A stretch of DNA of 64,000 bases from Phycisphaerae bacterium (GTDB lineage Bacteria > Planctomycetota > Phycisphaerae > Phycisphaerales > UBA1924), in contig JAEUIW010000001.1 in the NCBI GenBank assembly GCA_016794925.1, positions 354,999-418,998 on the forward strand, given 5' to 3'. The position numbers were made by a program, and so were the translations under genes. The first letter of the stretch is position 1. Each line of letters opens with the position of its first letter. This document shows positions 7,179-16,559 of the stretch, in pieces. The notes beneath the pieces are model-generated. The model saw only the letters and a list, made by a program, of their open reading frames with translations. It was not told the origin of the DNA and made no database searches.

Positions 7179-8696
7179 TCACTGCCCCGCCGAACCCGCG
7201 CTCGCCACGCCCTCCGCGCGTGTGTCCACGACCCGCATCGATTTCCAGCGTCCGCCCAGGAAACGGCCCAGCACCGCGAGCCCGAGCAGGATGATGTACG
7301 CCGCCGCAGCCGACCACGGGCCGATCGATTCCCATTGCGGCGCCACCCGGATCACCGCCGTGCCCAGCCCGATCAGGCACGACCACGCCAGCACCAGCGT
7401 CGCCACACCCGGCCACACCGTGTCCCCCGCCCCGCGGAGGGCGCCGATCATCGTCAGCCCCAGCGCATCGAAAATCTGGAACACCGCCGCGGCGATCATC
7501 ACCCTCGACCCGATCTCGATGAGCTCGCGGGCCCGCTCGGGGTCCATCGCCGGGTCCACGAACAGGCCGATGGCCCGGGCGCGGAACATCACGAACCCGA
7601 CCGCGCACAGGCCCATGTACGACATGGTGATCGAAAGCCCCAGCCAAGCGCGGCGGGCCGCCAGGTCCGGCCGCCCCATCCCCATGCACTTGCCGACCTG
7701 CGCGGTCACCGCCGTCGAGAGCCCGATGGCGGGCATGAACGCCAGATGCATGTAACGCAACGCGATCCAGCCGGCCGTGTTGTGGAGCTCACCGAAGTGC
7801 CCGATCAGCACCGCCATCAGGTACGCCCAGCACAACAGCTCGTTCCCGAACATCAGCGCCCCCGGCCAGCCCAGGCGCGCGATGTCCCGCGCGTGCGCCC
7901 CGCTGAAACGCCACGCCGCCCGTGTCCGGTACAGCCGGTTGAACCCCGGGCTCAGAAACACCAGCAGCGGGATCGACAGTTCCACGCCCGTCCCGATCAC
8001 CGTCGCCAATGCCGCGCCCTCGACCCCCAGCGCGGGCACGCCCGCCCACGCCGCGAAGCCCGCGATGCCCGTCAGCGCCCCGTCGATCACGCCGATCCCC
8101 ACCGGCTGCGGCGCGGTCGGGCCGTAAATGAGAAGGGCGTTCAGCACCACGTTCGTGGCATTCCCCGCCAGCGCGGCCACCAGGACCGTCACCGGGCGGT
8201 GCATCCCGAAGAAGTACTGCGACAGGCACCGCGTTCCCATCGTCAGCAGCGAGCCGTACACCAGGATCCGGCCGTACGCGACCTCCAGCTCCGTCAGACG
8301 CGTGGAGTGGTCCGCGAGCGACTCGAACATCACCCGCAGGCCCAGCCCGTACGGCATCATGAACACCAGAAACGCCCCCAGCGCCAGCCACAGTCCGGTC
8401 CACGCGTACGCGGCGCCGCGCTCCGGCCGTCCCGCGCCCAGATTCTGGGACACGAACGTGTTCACCACCGTCATGAGGCCCATCATCACCGCCACCGGCA
8501 CGAACGCCGCGACCCCGCCGTTGCCCTGCGCCGCCACGTACACCGGGTCGGGCCCGATCCGCGACACCATCAGGCCGTCGACGAACTGCATCGCGGTGTA
8601 CGACGTCATCGTCGCCACGATCGGCAACGCCACCATCAGCATTTCGAGGAGCGGCGAGCGCTCCGCACGCACGGGTTGAACCGGGGAGTTGGTCAC
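7179..8696 (-). CDS. MATE-family efflux transporter
   Basis: 505 aa from GTG 8696, with about twelve hydrophobic segments in two similar halves. The first half has the family pattern of a helix ending in FVDGLMVSRIGPDPVYVAAQ and a loop with FVSQNLGAGRPERG; the second repeats it with TAVTAQVGKCMGMGRPDLA and LRGAGDTVWPG. MATE proteins export drugs, metabolites or lipid-linked intermediates using Na+ or H+. No substrate clue comes from the neighbours. The frame is open upstream to 8888, but that extension is Pro/Arg-rich and crosses a G-rich repeat, so the start close to the first helix is preferred. No clear ribosome site precedes 8696. Confidence 0.85.
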   Translation of the reverse strand: MTNSPVQPVRAERSPLLEMLMVALPIVATMTSYTAMQFVDGLMVSRIGPDPVYVAAQGNGGVAAFVPVAVMMGLMTVVNTFVSQNLGAGRPERGAAYAWTGLWLALGAFLVFMMPYGLGLRVMFESLADHSTRLTELEVAYGRILVYGSLLTMGTRCLSQYFFGMHRPVTVLVAALAGNATNVVLNALLIYGPTAPQPVGIGVIDGALTGIAGFAAWAGVPALGVEGAALATVIGTGVELSIPLLVFLSPGFNRLYRTRAAWRFSGAHARDIARLGWPGALMFGNELLCWAYLMAVLIGHFGELHNTAGWIALRYMHLAFMPAIGLSTAVTAQVGKCMGMGRPDLAARRAWLGLSITMSYMGLCAVGFVMFRARAIGLFVDPAMDPERARELIEIGSRVMIAAAVFQIFDALGLTMIGALRGAGDTVWPGVATLVLAWSCLIGLGTAVIRVAPQWESIGPWSAAAAYIILLGLAVLGRFLGGRWKSMRVVDTRAEGVASAGSAGQ

Positions 8697-8758
8697 GAGA
8701 TGGTGCGTGCGGAAACAGGGACAGTCGCAGCCGATGACGTCAGGATGGGCGAGGGCGA

Positions 8759-8786
8759 GGGTGGGGGTGGGGGTGGGGGGGGCGGG
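8759..8786 (+). repeat. G-run repeat, G-quadruplex-like
   Basis: Four or more G runs separated by single T or C (G3-T-G5-T-G5-T-G8-C-G3), in the gap between pdxA and the MATE gene. Transcripts of those minus-strand genes would carry the C-rich complement. Confidence 0.7.
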
Positions 8787-8903
8787 ATTGGACGACCGGG
8801 ACGGGGGCCCGCACCTGTTCCGCCCGACTGCACGTGCGTGTGGGCCGTCACGATACGTCCGCCGCGCGTCCCGCGTCCGGGCCGGCATGCGCGTGCAACG
8901 CCC

Positions 8904-9962
8904 TCAGACCTGTCGCGCCCCCGCCATCCGGATCGCGGTCTCGACGGCCGCGGTCATGCTCTCGGCGCTGGCCCGGTTACGTCCGGCGATGTCGAACGCG
9001 GTGCCGTGCGCCGGGCTGGTCCGCACCACCGGCAGCCCCACCGTGACGTTCACGGTCTTGCCCCGGTCCAGCAGCTTCGCCGGGATCAACCCCTGGTCGT
9101 GGTACATCGCGACCACGAGATCAAATCTCCCCGCCGCCGCGTCCACGAACACCGCGTCCCCCGGGAACGGCCCCCGCGCATCGATTCCCTGCTCCTGCGC
9201 CACCCGGATCGCCGGCGCGATCACCCGCGCCTCCTCGTCGCCGAGCAGGCCGTTCTCTCCCGCGTGCGGATTCAGCCCGCACACCGCGATCCGCGGCCGC
9301 GCCACGCCCAGCGACTTCAGACCCTCGTTCCCGAGGTCGATGGCGTCGAACACGCGGCCGATCGTCAGCACGTTCCGCACGTCCATGAGCGGCAGGTGGA
9401 TCGTGGCCAGGATCACGTTCAGCGTGGGCCCCGTGAACAACATCCCGCAGCGCTTCGCGTTCACTTTCGTCGCCAGCAGCTCCGTGTGCCCCGGGAACTG
9501 ACCGCGACCCGCGAGGCTCCACGCCTCCTTGGAGATCGGCGCCGTGACCAGCGCGTCGCACCGCCGCTCATCCCGCGCCACGCGCAGGCACTCGGCCAGC
9601 GCGTCCTCCACCCACAGGAAGGACGCGGCGCCCGACGCCCGCGTCGGTCCCCGCCGACCCGTTCGCGCCGTGCCCCCGCCCCGCGTCCCCACGGCCCCCG
9701 CGTTCAGTTCGGGATAGTCCAGCACCAGCACCCGGTGGGCCAGCGCCGTGCCAACCAGCGTCGAATCGTGCGCCACGTTCCACCAGTACGGCGCGACTCC
9801 CGAGGCCTCGGCCGCCTCCTCCAGCGCCCGGGCGCTGCCGAAGACCCGAAATCGTGCCCGCGTTCGCAGCCCGGGATCGGCCAGCGCCTTGACGATGATC
9901 TCGGGCCCGATCCCGCCGGGATCGCCCATCGAGATCGCGATGCGCGGGACCGATTCCATCAT
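8904..9962 (-). CDS. pdxA: 4-hydroxythreonine-4-phosphate dehydrogenase
   Basis: 352 aa. PdxA oxidises 4-phosphohydroxy-L-threonine in the DXP-dependent pyridoxal phosphate pathway. The sequence begins [16 protein letters not shown], the family's signature, and contains the metal-binding histidine regions [20 protein letters not shown] and [14 protein letters not shown], plus [14 protein letters not shown] Gly/Arg-rich insertion of roughly 15-20 residues lies after YPELNAGAV, where other PdxA proteins have a short loop. Tandem ATGs at 9962 and 9959 are the plausible starts; the frame is open further upstream but reads as low-complexity. PLP made here is also the cofactor of the alanine racemase at 25.5 kb, though the two genes are not linked. 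Confidence 0.92.
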   Translation of the reverse strand: MMESVPRIAISMGDPGGIGPEIIVKALADPGLRTRARFRVFGSARALEEAAEASGVAPYWWNVAHDSTLVGTALAHRVLVLDYPELNAGAVGTRGGGTARTGRRGPTRASGAASFLWVEDALAECLRVARDERRCDALVTAPISKEAWSLAGRGQFPGHTELLATKVNAKRCGMLFTGPTLNVILATIHLPLMDVRNVLTIGRVFDAIDLGNEGLKSLGVARPRIAVCGLNPHAGENGLLGDEEARVIAPAIRVAQEQGIDARGPFPGDAVFVDAAAGRFDLVVAMYHDQGLIPAKLLDRGKTVNVTVGLPVVRTSPAHGTAFDIAGRNRASAESMTAAVETAIRMAGARQV

Positions 9963-9983
9963 CGATGGTACGAGCGGGAGGTC

Positions 9984-9999
9984 GGGGGGGGGAGGGGGG
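9984..9999 (+). repeat. G9-A-G6 tract in the pdxA/queC divergent gap
   Basis: Nine G, one A, six G, with further short G runs on both sides (GGGAGG before, GGAGG after). It lies in the 137-bp space between the divergent pdxA and queC starts, where the promoters of both genes must be. Confidence 0.7.
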
Positions 10000-10099
10000 A
10001 CGGAGGTTCGGCAACACAACTTCGCCGCGTGCGTTCGCGCGGGTTTCCGCCGCACGCGCGTTGCGCCACGCGTCGCGCCGTCCCGATCTACCCTTCCCG

Positions 10100-10843
10100 G
10101 TGCCCGCGCCCATCCGAGCCGTCGTGCTCCTCTCAGGGGGTCTTGATTCCGCCGTCACGCTCGCGTGCGCCCGCGCCGATCCCGACGGCCCGCGCGCGTG
10201 CCACGCCCTCAGTTTCGACTACGGCCAGCGCCACCGCTCCGAGCTCCGCGCCGCCGCCCGCGTCGCGGAACATCTCGGCGCCGCCGAGCACCGGGTTGTC
10301 GCGATCGACCTCCGCGCCATCGGCGGCTCCGCCCTGACCGGCGAGCTCGCCGTGCCCAAGCGCCGCGCCGACGAGCCCGATCCCTCCGGCCCCGCCCGCA
10401 TCCCCGTGACGTACGTCCCCGCGCGCAACCTGACATTCCTGAGCATCGCCGCCGGCTGGGCCGAGGTCCTCGGCGCGCCCGAGATCTGGCTCGGCGTCAA
10501 CGCCGTGGACTACTCCGGATACCCCGACTGTCGCCCGGACTTCATCCACGCCTTCGAGCGGGTCCTCGCCGTCGGCACCCGGGCCGGGGTCGAGGGGCGT
10601 GCGCTCCGCGTCCGCACCCCGCTCCTCCATTGGTCCAAAGCCCGCATCATCCGCGAGGGGGCCGCCCGGGGCGTCGATTTCTCCCTCACCCGCTCCTGCT
10701 ACGACCCCGACGAAGCCGGACGCGCCTGCGGCGCCTGCGAGAGCTGCGTGCTCCGCGCGCGCGGATTCGACGAGGCGGGCGTCATCGACCCCACCCCTTA
10801 TTCCGCGGACGCGACGCGGCCCGCCCGCAGGGGTGCGCCATGA
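10100..10843 (+). CDS. queC: 7-cyano-7-deazaguanine synthase (preQ0 synthase)
   Basis: 247 aa. QueC converts 7-carboxy-7-deazaguanine to preQ0 with ATP and ammonia, for queuosine in tRNA. The ATP-pyrophosphatase P-loop [14 protein letters not shown] is at residues 7-20, and [11 protein letters not shown] follows. Near the C-terminus are the zinc-binding cysteines: [17 protein letters not shown] shows the family's C-x(n)-CxxCxxC pattern. The GTG at 10100 is chosen because QueC proteins begin just before the P-loop. It overlaps the next gene, queE, by ATGA, which indicates translational coupling and fits consecutive pathway steps. queD and queF are not in the window. Confidence 0.93.
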   Translation: MPAPIRAVVLLSGGLDSAVTLACARADPDGPRACHALSFDYGQRHRSELRAAARVAEHLGAAEHRVVAIDLRAIGGSALTGELAVPKRRADEPDPSGPARIPVTYVPARNLTFLSIAAGWAEVLGAPEIWLGVNAVDYSGYPDCRPDFIHAFERVLAVGTRAGVEGRALRVRTPLLHWSKARIIREGAARGVDFSLTRSCYDPDEAGRACGACESCVLRARGFDEAGVIDPTPYSADATRPARRGAP

Positions 10844-11595
10844 CCTCGCGCACCGTCACCATGCGCCCACTCGACGAGGCGCCCGCTCCCGTCGGAAGAG
10901 CCGACACCCTCCCCGTCGCCGAGACCTTTGTCAGCGTGCAAGGCGAGGGCGGGCTCGCCGGCGTGCCGAGCTGGTTCGTTCGCCTCAGCGGCTGCAACCT
11001 GCGCTGCGCATGGTGCGACACGCCCTACGCCAGTTGGGCCCCCGAAGGGACCTGGCGCACGGTCGAGGAGCTGATCGCCGAGGCCCGCGCGGCCGCGCCC
11101 GTCCGCCACGCCGTCGTCACCGGGGGCGAGCCCTTCATCTTCCCGCGACTGTCCGATCTGGTTGGCGGGCTCCGCGCCGCCGGCGTCCATGTCACCATCG
11201 AGACCGCCGGAACGGCCGACCGCGACGTCCGCGCCGACCTCATCAGCGTCAGCCCCAAGCTCGCCAACTCCACCCCGCCCGCGTCCGCGGGGCCCTGGCG
11301 CGACCGTCACGAGGCCCGCCGATCCAATCCCGAGGCGCTCCGCGCCGTGCTCGGCCGTGGCGCGGCACGCCAACTCAAGTTTGTTGTCACGGGGCCCGAC
11401 GACCTGCCCGAGATCGACCGAGTCCTTTCGCATCTGGAGGCGGTCCGGCCCGATGAGATTTTCCTGATGCCCGAGGGCGTGACCGCCCCGCCCCCGCCCC
11501 TCCGTCAGTGGTGCCTCGAGACCTGCCTCGCCCGGGGCTGGCGCTACGGGCACCGATTGCACATCGAACTCTTCGGCAACCGTCGCGGCACCTAG
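10840..11595 (+). CDS. queE: 7-carboxy-7-deazaguanine synthase (radical SAM)
   Basis: 251 aa. QueE rearranges 6-carboxytetrahydropterin to 7-carboxy-7-deazaguanine. The sequence has [20 protein letters not shown] then [17 protein letters not shown], with the CxxxCxxC 4Fe-4S radical-SAM motif, and [11 protein letters not shown] for SAM and metal contacts. [10 protein letters not shown] and FVVTGPDD complete the QueE pattern. ATG 10840 overlaps the queC stop by four bases. A second Met at residue 8 is possible. The pair QueC-QueE feeds the same route to preQ0 and queuosine. Confidence 0.93.
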   Translation: MTSRTVTMRPLDEAPAPVGRADTLPVAETFVSVQGEGGLAGVPSWFVRLSGCNLRCAWCDTPYASWAPEGTWRTVEELIAEARAAAPVRHAVVTGGEPFIFPRLSDLVGGLRAAGVHVTIETAGTADRDVRADLISVSPKLANSTPPASAGPWRDRHEARRSNPEALRAVLGRGAARQLKFVVTGPDDLPEIDRVLSHLEAVRPDEIFLMPEGVTAPPPPLRQWCLETCLARGWRYGHRLHIELFGNRRGT

Positions 11596-11611
11596 CCCCG
11601 AGTGAGACCCC

Positions 11612-12130
11612 ATGCCCCCCGACCCCGCCTTGGTTCCGGTCCACATCCTCCGGCACGGCAAGGCCGAGCGACAGTCCGCGACCGGGCGGGACGAGGACCG
11701 CCTGCTCACGCACCGCGGCGTGCTCCAGGCCGCGCACGTCGGCCGCGTGCTCGCCGGCGAATACCCCGAGTCCCCAGGCGTGATCGCCTCCAGCCCGCTG
11801 GCCCGCGCCCTGGCCACCGCCGCCGTGGTGCGCCTCGAGCTCCGCTGGCCCATCACGGTCGAAGAGTCGCTCGCGACGGACCGTTCGCTCCACGAGATGA
11901 CCGAGGCCGCTCTCCGTCTCATCGCGCGCGCCGCCGATTCCCGCGCCGCGCTCGTGCTCGTCGGCCACAACCCCCAACTCTCGGCCCTGTTGGCCCGATT
12001 GTGCGGCGGGGACGAGCACGCGTTCACCCTCCGCACCGGCCACCTCGCCGCGCTCCGCGCGCCCGCGCGGAGCCCGCTGGGGCGGTCGGAGTTGTTTGCC
12101 TCGCATCGGCTTGAGGGTGATGATGAGTAG
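11612..12130 (+). CDS. sixA: SixA-type phosphohistidine phosphatase (histidine phosphatase superfamily)
   Basis: 172 aa, the usual size for SixA. HILRHGKAER near the start holds the RHG motif whose His is phosphorylated during catalysis. SSPLARALATA supplies the second Arg, a conserved Glu follows (SLHEM), and VLVGHNPQLS holds the second catalytic His. SixA proteins dephosphorylate phosphohistidine domains such as HPt or PTSNtr proteins; the partner here is unknown. It starts 16 bp after queE on the same strand and is followed 21 bp later by the RlmJ-like gene, so these may share a transcript. Confidence 0.85.
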   Translation: MPPDPALVPVHILRHGKAERQSATGRDEDRLLTHRGVLQAAHVGRVLAGEYPESPGVIASSPLARALATAAVVRLELRWPITVEESLATDRSLHEMTEAALRLIARAADSRAALVLVGHNPQLSALLARLCGGDEHAFTLRTGHLAALRAPARSPLGRSELFASHRLEGDDE

Positions 12131-12151
12131 CCCGAAACGGAAGGACCGAGC

Positions 12152-13069
12152 GTGGGGTACGACCACCGCACCAAGGCCGGCAACCAGGCGGACGTCGCCA
12201 AGCACGCGGCCCTGATTGTCCTGATCGCGCGAAGACTGAGCGCCGGAACGGGATCAGGCCCGATCCGGTACGCCGACGTGTGCGCCGGGCCCGCGCGGTC
12301 CCCGGCCGCACATTCCCCGGGCCTGCCGGACGGCGCGGGTCATCTCGCCTCGGCCCTCGCGCTCTGGCCCCGACTCATGCGCGGCAGCATCCCCAGGGAA
12401 CTCCGCTGGTTCGTGGACCGCTACGCCCCGCCCCGCCGCGCCGCGTGGAAGACCTACCCCGGCTCCAGCACCATCGTTGCCGACCTCTGCGCCGACTCCC
12501 GCGCCCCGCTCGCCCTCACCGCCTGGGATATCGCGCCCGATGCCGCGGCCTCGCTCCGCGAGGCGCTCGGTCGCAACCCGGGCGTGACCGTCCACGCTCG
12601 CGCCGCGACCCCCGCCGACGAGGGCGTCACCCGCGCCGACGTGCTCCTGCTGGACCCGCCGGGCATCGGTGAACGATTCGGGCTCCGCCTCGCGGACCTC
12701 GCCGACATCGCTCGCGCCGCGCCCCCCGCCGCGTGGACCCTGATCTGGCTCCCCATCCTGGAAGGCGCCGAAGGCGACGACGCGGCCGCCCGCGCCTGGA
12801 TCGGCTCGCTCGCCGACCCCTCGCTCCCTCCCCCTCGCGCCCTCGGCGTCCGCTGGCCGTCGCGGCCCTCTCACGGGAAAATGGTCGGCTGCCTGCTTGT
12901 GCTCCGCGCCGTTCCGGACGGCCCCGCCATCGCCGTACGATCGCTCCTCTCTTGGCTGGCGCGGCATGTCTTCACCGGAGCCCACGCGTGGTCCATCGAA
13001 TCCATCGGCTCCTGGCCCGCCGACACCCGTCCCGGCGGCACACGCTTTGGCATGTCGGCGGAGCGATAG
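12152..13069 (+). CDS. RlmJ-like nucleic acid adenine-N6 methyltransferase homologue
   Basis: 305 aa from GTG 12152, with GGAAGGA 6 nt upstream. The N-terminus YDHRTKAGNQADVAKHAALI closely matches the YRHSFHAGNHADVLKH opening of RlmJ, which methylates A2030 of 23S rRNA. The middle keeps the overall RlmJ layout (KTYPGSSTIV near a substrate helix; VLLLDPPGIGERF as motif IV). In RlmJ and other N6-adenine methylases motif IV is DPP(Y/F); here the aromatic is Gly, so base specificity or activity may differ. The C-terminus (SHGKMVGCLLVLRA) also resembles RlmJ. Its last 82 bases overlap the start chosen for the next gene. The family assignment is fairly firm; function is less so. Confidence 0.7.
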   Translation: MGYDHRTKAGNQADVAKHAALIVLIARRLSAGTGSGPIRYADVCAGPARSPAAHSPGLPDGAGHLASALALWPRLMRGSIPRELRWFVDRYAPPRRAAWKTYPGSSTIVADLCADSRAPLALTAWDIAPDAAASLREALGRNPGVTVHARAATPADEGVTRADVLLLDPPGIGERFGLRLADLADIARAAPPAAWTLIWLPILEGAEGDDAAARAWIGSLADPSLPPPRALGVRWPSRPSHGKMVGCLLVLRAVPDGPAIAVRSLLSWLARHVFTGAHAWSIESIGSWPADTRPGGTRFGMSAER

Positions 13070-14607
13070 TCGCGCTGCTCGCCGCCGCGCCCGGACCCGC
13101 GGCGGCGTACCTCCCGCCGCCGACCGATCGCCCCCCGCCGCTGGACTCCCGCCCGGCGCCCACGGACGCAATTCCCGTCGGACGCGCCGAACTCGCCCGC
13201 GCGTACCTCGACTTCGAGCGCGCCTGGCGCGATCACCCGCCCCCTCCCGCGCGCGCCGCCGACATGAACCGGGCCTTCGACCGCGCGTCCATCGGCTTCT
13301 TTTCCGGACAGTACGGGCAGGTGATCCGCGACCTCCACGCGCTCACCGGCGATCTCGAATCCCCCGGCTCGCCCCCGGGCTCGTCCGCCCGGCTGGCCCG
13401 CTCGCTGAAGGCGACGCTCGTCCCGCCGATCGCCGTCGCGGGGCCGCGCCTCGACATCCGTGTTGACTGCGCGCCCATGTACGCCCTCGATGCGCCCGCG
13501 GGTCGGCCGACCATCCTCGCTCGCCTCGATCCCGCCGCCGGCCCCGGGGCCCAGGCCGAGCACCCGTGGGATCCCGCCGCGCAGGTCCAGTCCCTCACGC
13601 TCGCCCTCGATCATGCCGCCCCGGGATCATGGCGGCTGCGGATCGCGATCCGCGACGGCGCCGAGCAGTCCCCCTGGGTCGATGCGGGTCAGGTGTGCGT
13701 CCTGGCCCGGCCGCTCGAGGACGAGCGCCGTGCCCTCGCCGCGCGCCTCGAGTCGCTCGCCCGGTCCGACGCCATCGCGCCCGCCCGCGCCACCGCCCGG
13801 GCCCGGCTCGACCTCCTCGCCGATGATGCCGGCGCCGCCTCCAGCGCCCGCTTCCTCGCCGATACCCACGAGCTGCTCGCCTCCGTCACCGCAGAGGTCG
13901 TGGCCCTCGAGTCGGGCGTGAATCCCTACGCCGGCCGCGCCGGCGACCATTGGCGCGTCGTCTCCATCGATGCCGCCACCATGCCCGTCCGCGTCTTCGC
14001 GCCCGACCGTTCCGACCCCCGGCCCGATGCGCCCGACGAGCCACTCCCCCTGCTCATCGCCCTCCACGGCGCCGGCGGCGACGAGAACATGTTCTTCGAG
14101 GGCTACGGCGCCGGCGCCATCAAGGACCTCGCCCGTCAGCGCCGCGTCCTGGTCGCCGCGCCCCTCACCTACACCATCATGGGCAGCCCCGCGATGTTCG
14201 ACCGCCTCGTCGAGGACCTCGCCCGCGACTACCCCGTCGATCGCGCACGCGTCTACGTCATCGGGCACTCGCTCGGCGGCGGAGCCGCCTCGGGACTGGC
14301 CCGCCTCCGGGCGTCCGCGCTCGCGGCCGTCTGCTGCATCGCCGGAGGTTCGTTCCCGGCCGTCGGCAAGGGCGGCGACCCCATTCCCTTCGCCCCCACG
14401 CTCGTCATCGGCGGCGCCCTCGATCCCATCGTCCCGGCGGCCCGCCTCCGCGCCGGCGCCGAGCGGGCCCGCGCCGCCGGCCTTCGCGTCGAGTACCGCG
14501 AGAAAAAGGACTTCGGGCACACGCTCCTCGTCGGCGCCACCCTCGCCGAGGCGATCGACTGGCTCCTGGCACGCAAACTCGAGGGCGAGGTCAGGCCAAC
14601 GCCCTGA
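12988..14607 (+). CDS. Exported alpha/beta-hydrolase (PHB depolymerase/esterase-like)
   Basis: 539 aa from GTG 12988, which puts a basic stretch before the hydrophobic segment HVGGAIVALLAAAPGPAAA, a signal peptide. A helical N-terminal region of about 300 residues precedes the hydrolase domain: PLLIALHGAGGDENMFFEG (oxyanion region), VYVIGHSLGGGAAS (nucleophile Ser in GHSLGG), LVIGGALDPIVP (acid) and KKDFGHTLL (catalytic His). This is the layout of secreted polyester or phospholipase/carboxylesterase-type enzymes; the true substrate is unknown. The start overlaps the RlmJ-like gene by 82 bases and has no obvious ribosome site, so it could be a little further downstream. Confidence 0.72.
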   Translation: MVHRIHRLLARRHPSRRHTLWHVGGAIVALLAAAPGPAAAYLPPPTDRPPPLDSRPAPTDAIPVGRAELARAYLDFERAWRDHPPPPARAADMNRAFDRASIGFFSGQYGQVIRDLHALTGDLESPGSPPGSSARLARSLKATLVPPIAVAGPRLDIRVDCAPMYALDAPAGRPTILARLDPAAGPGAQAEHPWDPAAQVQSLTLALDHAAPGSWRLRIAIRDGAEQSPWVDAGQVCVLARPLEDERRALAARLESLARSDAIAPARATARARLDLLADDAGAASSARFLADTHELLASVTAEVVALESGVNPYAGRAGDHWRVVSIDAATMPVRVFAPDRSDPRPDAPDEPLPLLIALHGAGGDENMFFEGYGAGAIKDLARQRRVLVAAPLTYTIMGSPAMFDRLVEDLARDYPVDRARVYVIGHSLGGGAASGLARLRASALAAVCCIAGGSFPAVGKGGDPIPFAPTLVIGGALDPIVPAARLRAGAERARAAGLRVEYREKKDFGHTLLVGATLAEAIDWLLARKLEGEVRPTP

Positions 14608-14646
14608 TCCCGTTCCATCCCCGATCACCCTTCTCCCGAACCACAC

Positions 14647-16419
14647 TCACGCCGCCGGTCCCGCCCCCGCCGAGGGCTGGTCCGAGATCAGGCACGCCAG
14701 GTCGATCGCCTGGTCCATGCTCCGTCGCAACGCCAGCTTCGCGTCGTGCTCCACCCACCCCGCGCGCGACAGCGCCTCGAACGGCTGCTCCCGCAGGCCG
14801 CCCAGGATCACGAACACCCGCATCGCGTGCAGCCGATCCACCGCCGACTCCAGGTTCACCATCCCCGTCGCGTCGATGAACGGAACCGACCGCATGTCCA
14901 GCACCACCGCGTCCACGCCGCTCGAAACCGTGCGCAGCGCCGCCATCGCCCGCGACGCCGCGCCGAAGAACAGCGGGCCCGCGATCTCGTACAGCAGCAC
15001 CCCGCGCGGCAGCCGCCGCGCCACGTCCGGGTGCGGCTCGGCAACCAGCCGCGACGCCGCCTCGGCCCGCATCCGCTCGATGAACAGCGCCGCCGCCAGC
15101 ACCACCCCCACGCCCACCGCCACCACCATGTCGAACACCACCGTCAGCACGAAGCACGTCAGCAGCACCACCGAGTCCGAACGCGGCGCCCGCCGCAGCA
15201 CGAACGCGAAGTGCTTCATGTCCGCCATGTTGCGCGCCACCACCAGCAGCAGCGCCGCCATCGAAGCCATCGGCAGCCGCCCCAGCGCCGGCGCCAGCGC
15301 CACCACCGTCCCCAGCACCGTCACCGCGTGAACCATGCTCGCCACCGGCGACACCGCCCCGGATCGGATGTTCGTCGCCGTCCGCGCCAGCGCCCCCGTC
15401 GCCGCGAAGCCCCCGAAGAACGGCGCCGCCACGTTCCCCACGCCCTGCGCCAGCAACTCCGAATCCGGATTGTGCTTCCGCCCCGTCATCCCGTCCGCCA
15501 CCACCGCCGAGAGCAGCGACTCGATCGCGCCCAGCATCGCGATCGCCAGCGCCGAGGTGAACAGGGCCTGGAACGTCGCGAAGTCCAGGACCAGCCGCCC
15601 GTGCGCCCCGTCCTGCACCAGCCACGGCAGGATCGGCCGTGGCGCCGCCGACGGGATCCCCGACGGCATCGCAGCCGAACCGAACCGGTTCCGGATCGTG
15701 CTCACCTCCAGCTCCGGCCACCACCGCGCCAGCGCCGCCGCGACCGCCGCCGCCAGCGGCAACGCCAGCAGCGGCGCCGGGATCCGCCGCGTCAGCCGCG
15801 GCAGCACCAGCAGCAGCGCCAGCGTGAACAACCCGATCCCCGCGTCCGACCATCGCGTTGTCGGCAGCGCCCGCCACAACGCCGCCGCCTTCTCGACGAA
15901 GTGCTCCGGCATCGTCTCCACGCGCAGGCCCAGGAAGTCCCTCACCTGCAGCGTCGCGATCACCACCGCGATCCCCGCCGTGAACCCCGTCGTCACCGGG
16001 TGCGGGATGAACTCGATCAACCGCCCCAGCCGGAACAGCCCCATCAGGATCAGGATGCCCCCGGCCATCATCGTCGCGAGCATCAGCCCCTCGAGGCCGA
16101 AACGCGACGTGATCGGCGCCAGGATCACCACGAACGCCGCCGTCGGCCCCGACACCTGCACCCGCGAGCCCCCCAGCGCCGCGATCACGAACCCCGCCAC
16201 GATCGCGGTGTACAGGCCGTGCTGCGGCTGCACCCCCGACGCGATCGCCAGCGCCATCGACAGCGGCAGCGCCACCACGCCCACCACCAGCCCCGCCAGC
16301 ACGTCCGCGCGCAGCGAACGCGCCGTGTAGCCCTCGCGCAGCGCCTCCCGCAGCGCCGACGCCGGCCACGGCGCCAACTCCGGCAGACTCCGCATCACGA
16401 CCCGCGAGCGACGTGTCAT
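14647..16419 (-). CDS. SulP-family anion transporter with C-terminal STAS domain
   Basis: 590 aa from ATG 16419. The first 450 residues hold the 10-14 membrane segments of SulP carriers, with ADVLAGLVVGVVALPLSMAL and GLYTAIVAGFV at the N-terminal end and LGAIESLLSAVVADGMTG in the middle. Residues from about 470 to 560 form a STAS domain (VLLYEIAGPLFFGAA, VVLDMRSVPFIDATGMVNLE) that regulates transport. Substrates in the family include sulfate, bicarbonate and dicarboxylates; none can be chosen here. It is divergently transcribed from the ABC ATPase gene, with 140 bp between starts, and converges on the hydrolase gene with a 39-bp gap. Confidence 0.9.
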   Translation of the reverse strand: MTRRSRVVMRSLPELAPWPASALREALREGYTARSLRADVLAGLVVGVVALPLSMALAIASGVQPQHGLYTAIVAGFVIAALGGSRVQVSGPTAAFVVILAPITSRFGLEGLMLATMMAGGILILMGLFRLGRLIEFIPHPVTTGFTAGIAVVIATLQVRDFLGLRVETMPEHFVEKAAALWRALPTTRWSDAGIGLFTLALLLVLPRLTRRIPAPLLALPLAAAVAAALARWWPELEVSTIRNRFGSAAMPSGIPSAAPRPILPWLVQDGAHGRLVLDFATFQALFTSALAIAMLGAIESLLSAVVADGMTGRKHNPDSELLAQGVGNVAAPFFGGFAATGALARTATNIRSGAVSPVASMVHAVTVLGTVVALAPALGRLPMASMAALLLVVARNMADMKHFAFVLRRAPRSDSVVLLTCFVLTVVFDMVVAVGVGVVLAAALFIERMRAEAASRLVAEPHPDVARRLPRGVLLYEIAGPLFFGAASRAMAALRTVSSGVDAVVLDMRSVPFIDATGMVNLESAVDRLHAMRVFVILGGLREQPFEALSRAGWVEHDAKLALRRSMDQAIDLACLISDQPSAGAGPAA

Positions 16420-16559
16420 CGTGCGCCGAACTCGTTCGTGTGCGCGCCCCACCGCCGCGGACGCTCCGCGCCCCGCGCCCACGCGAACGCGCCATTATTA
16501 CCCCGGCCGCCACGACCGCGGGCCGTCCACGCCGCGACCGTGCGAGTACACTGCCGCCG

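Noticed and set aside
5757..10337. Very long plus-strand open frame (about 1500 codons) across RNase R, the epimerase-like gene, MATE and pdxA
   Set aside because: It runs antisense to four well-supported genes, is Arg/Pro/His-rich with no fold, and is the usual result of high-GC codon bias removing stops.
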